Source: Flaccisagitta enflata (taxonomy: Eukaryota; Chaetognatha; Sagittoidea; Aphragmophora). Taken from it: 64,000 nucleotides of DNA. Location of the stretch: assembly GCA_965153355.1 (NCBI GenBank), contig OZ231128.1, forward strand, positions 49,042,001-49,106,000. The letters run 5' to 3'. Below, piece by piece: positions 61,100-64,000 of this stretch (position 1 is its first letter; each line of letters starts with the position of its first letter). The translations under genes and the position numbers were made by a program. The notes under the pieces were generated by a model. That model ran no database searches. It saw only the letters and a program-made list of their open reading frames with translations, and was not told where the DNA came from.

Positions 61100-62483
61100 T
61101 TTCAACACCGACACCTGATTCTTTTATTGTTCTCATTCGTTTGGCGACAAATTCCGAAAAATTTTGTTCCTTTTCTTAAGTTACTATATTTTCAAAGGTT
61201 GATTCACTCAGTTTCAAATTGGTTTGATTACGTTGAATGTTTCCTTTTGATCATAAGTTGAATGAATTTTCCTTAGTGTATAAGAAGCAGTCTTGATCAT
61301 AACTATAAAAGCCAACTTTCCATCGAAGTATTGTAAGAATGTTTTTTTTTAAACAAAAATATTTTGCTTATATCCTTCCATGGACGAATATGTTTTGATC
61401 AAGGTGCCATTTTCTTAATTCCTTCAGGTGGAGGTGCTGTGAGGTAAGTATAAATAAGGGTACATGGCATGGACAAAATGCGTGACACCGATGATAGATT
61501 TTTCGGTCAAACGTTTTCGAAAATTTTGTTACTGATTTTACTGGACTAAGTGGGATAAGTCAAACGAAAAATATGGACATTTTCACAGCTATAACGTAAG
61601 AACGTGATGAAGCAACTGATAACATCACCAATTACTATTACTACGCCACATCGTCACCCGTTTAGATAGAGCAGCAACTGCAACATTGCCTTTTTTGCAT
61701 TCCCAGTCGAAGAAGTAGATCAAACAGGTGTAGCTAACCCAAAACAAAATCCCGCAACGAGAGACACGCAATCTTCAAACACTTTTCACCTCATTTGTTT
61801 TATTCGGTTTTTCTGTTTTTTAATATTTTTTGTTTTATTTGTTATGTTCTCCAACCATTATTGACTCTTTTTTTTCTCTTTTTTTTTGTTCTTTTACTTT
61901 TTAAAATGATTGGGTTGAATTTTGTTTTGGAGCTTGATTATTTTCGAGGGAGGGCGCTACTCGGATTATTATATTTTCCTTTTTGTTCTTACGTTCATTC
62001 TGATTTTTTTTTAAACTGACGGAAAGTCAAACGGTAAACTCACGTGGCCTGCAGAGATTGTCATCACTAACCTTGGGCACGTGGGATATCATTGAGGAGT
62101 AACGCGCATTCTATCATTCTATCCATGGAAGCGCGTATGTAACTCTGGAGATAATTATTATCTTTTTTTCTTATTAACATCGGTAAGAAAAAACTAATCA
62201 ACTCTAGTGTTACTTTGATACCATCACATCTAACGCGGTCTAGAAATGATTTTGAAATTCCAGATTCCATCTTTTCAAATGTGGATTTTCTCGATTGCGA
62301 CGTGTTTTCATTTCTTTGTTTTTAATCAACTCAGTTTTTTTCCATGAACACCACATTTTTTTTTCTAAGATGAAGGATGAAAAGATCGGTCCTTCTTACA
62401 TCCCTTCTTTTTAAACGAGGTTATGAAAAAAAAACAGTTATTTGAATGAAATATTTTGATAAAATACAGTTTTGTGTGTGTGA

Positions 62484-62531
<48 letters not shown>

Positions 62532-64000
62532 TTCATGTCACTCAAATTTCCATTTTTGCCCTTTTATTCCTTGATATAAAGGCTATATGCCAACTTAAAA
62601 TTCTGAGATTCCATACTCAAGAAATATATTCACCGAATTAATGAATATGTTTGAAAAAGTTAAAAAAGATGAATAAAAGTTGAGTAAGATGACTGAGAAT
62701 TTTTTATGGCATGCGAAACAAATTAAAGTAAAATCATAACACAATCTATTTTTACAACATGTTACAACAACAAACATTAGTCCTGCTTCAATAGCTTGTA
62801 CGAACGACGTAAGATTTCAAGAAGACGCAACAAGTACAAATGAGGCCTCAGTACTTTTTCGTGAGATCTATCATCCAACTTACTGATCGGTTTACTCGAT
62901 CAATCAATCAATCAATCGATCGACTTCAGTTTCGATATTTTTCCTCTGTTCCCACATGAAATAAAGGCGAGGAAAAAGTTATCGAGGCCAAAGTTGGTCA
63001 GAAAAGAAGAAGTATTTGTTTATTTATTATTTTCATTTTTTTTATTTTTGCATGCTAGAAAATCAAAAAGAATTTTTCCCTTCATCTGAAAAAAGAAGAA
63101 AATCATAGACAGTCAGTGGACAAAACCATACACGATTGTATGAATGGAGTTTTTCTGGTTATTTTAAAAAATAGTCCAATGGTTATCGAGAGGTTTTACA
63201 TCGGCGTGTCCACTGACTGGAGAATCTTGAAAATTAGACATAACGAATAATTTCCAAGTGCATCATTTGATATGCGGGTATATAAGAGCGTCATTTCAAT
63301 TGTCAAAATGTGCACTTTGTCAAATTCGTTGTGTCATATTCATCCAGTTCCAAATATCAGTACCCATAATGCATGTTTTAGTCTGATTACGCCACTAATG
63401 TTTCATTGAATCGTTTAGCCCAAGTAACAACATCTTTTTTCAATGTTAACATTTTAGCCACATGCCGATATCTATAAAACGCATTTGGGTACTAAATATT
63501 TGAGCAACATACGTATTTGTTATCAATTACAGATAATAATCATTTGCTAACCATAGAGATTTGAAACAAGACTAATTCGTTAATCATATTGTTGATTCTC
63601 AATTATTGCTGAAAGGCAAAGACTCAAAAGTGTCCCTTCCAAGTGTTCATCTCATCTCAATAGTTCATTAGTTCTCTTCATCTTACCATCACTTACCATC
63701 ACTTACCAATGATCCAACTTTTGGTCATCTCCTCTACATATCTCCATTGTATATCATTGATGGTATAACTGCTAACAGAATATTCATAAACAAAGAGGAA
63801 AGAAAACATTCAACTAATCACGCTAACATTTAATCAACCAGTAACTAACAGTATTAAAGAATCTTGCTGCTACGAAAAGCCGGAATTATTAGAATTGAGT
63901 ATTTGATCAATTAGTTTATGACAAGTGGAACTATATCCCTCACTTTACCCAAACTGAAATGAATTTGTGCCCTTTAGGCATTTTCAAATCCGATTCGCTA
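61100..64000. other. No recognisable gene; AT-rich intergenic sequence
   Basis: I see no supportable exon. It contains a GT/GA microsatellite at 62475-62526, a short (AATC)n near 62900-62925, and at 63918-63980 a piece of the ~95-bp dispersed repeat in reverse. Confidence 0.6.

Overview
The window is animal nuclear DNA. It has spliced genes with GT-AG introns, an LTR retrotransposon, foldback transposons, a satellite array and very many microsatellites. A complete gene for an axonemal nexin-dynein regulatory complex subunit shows an organism with motile cilia. Intron sizes and repeat types suit an invertebrate, but I cannot name the species from sequence alone.

Layout: 1-2911 has no recognisable gene and ends in about 1.4 kb of CTTT microsatellite. 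2912-13038 is a BEL/Pao LTR retrotransposon on the + strand. Its gag and pol are broken, but a long extra ORF of unknown function lies downstream of pol. 13213-19604 holds the last nine exons of an SLC13-type sodium/carboxylate symporter; its 5' exons are outside the window or upstream of the retrotransposon. 19.6-35.2 kb is intergenic: dispersed repeats, foldback elements, a 4.5-kb array of about 57 copies of an 80-bp satellite (25510-30038), and long CA, GT, CT and TCA tracts. 35221-60468 is a complete DRC11/IQCA1 gene (IQ motif plus AAA domain) in 24 exons, counting two alternative exons. 60.5-64 kb is a CAA microsatellite followed by AT-rich DNA with no recognisable gene.

The DRC11 model was built exon by exon. 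All splice phases agree and the spliced CDS is 2556 nt (851 aa). Exons 12 and 13 (47941-48133 and 48595-48760) are homologous. Both begin in phase 0 and end in phase 1, so exactly one must be used: a mutually exclusive exon pair. CT and GA repeats around them could pair in the pre-mRNA.

The two host genes have no evident functional link: one is a plasma-membrane transporter, the other a ciliary structural ATPase-like protein. The most unusual items are the mutually exclusive exons, the intact third ORF of the decayed BEL element, splice sites built into microsatellites or transposon ends, a candidate RFX X-box upstream of the ciliary gene, and several foldback transposon families, one copy nested in another.
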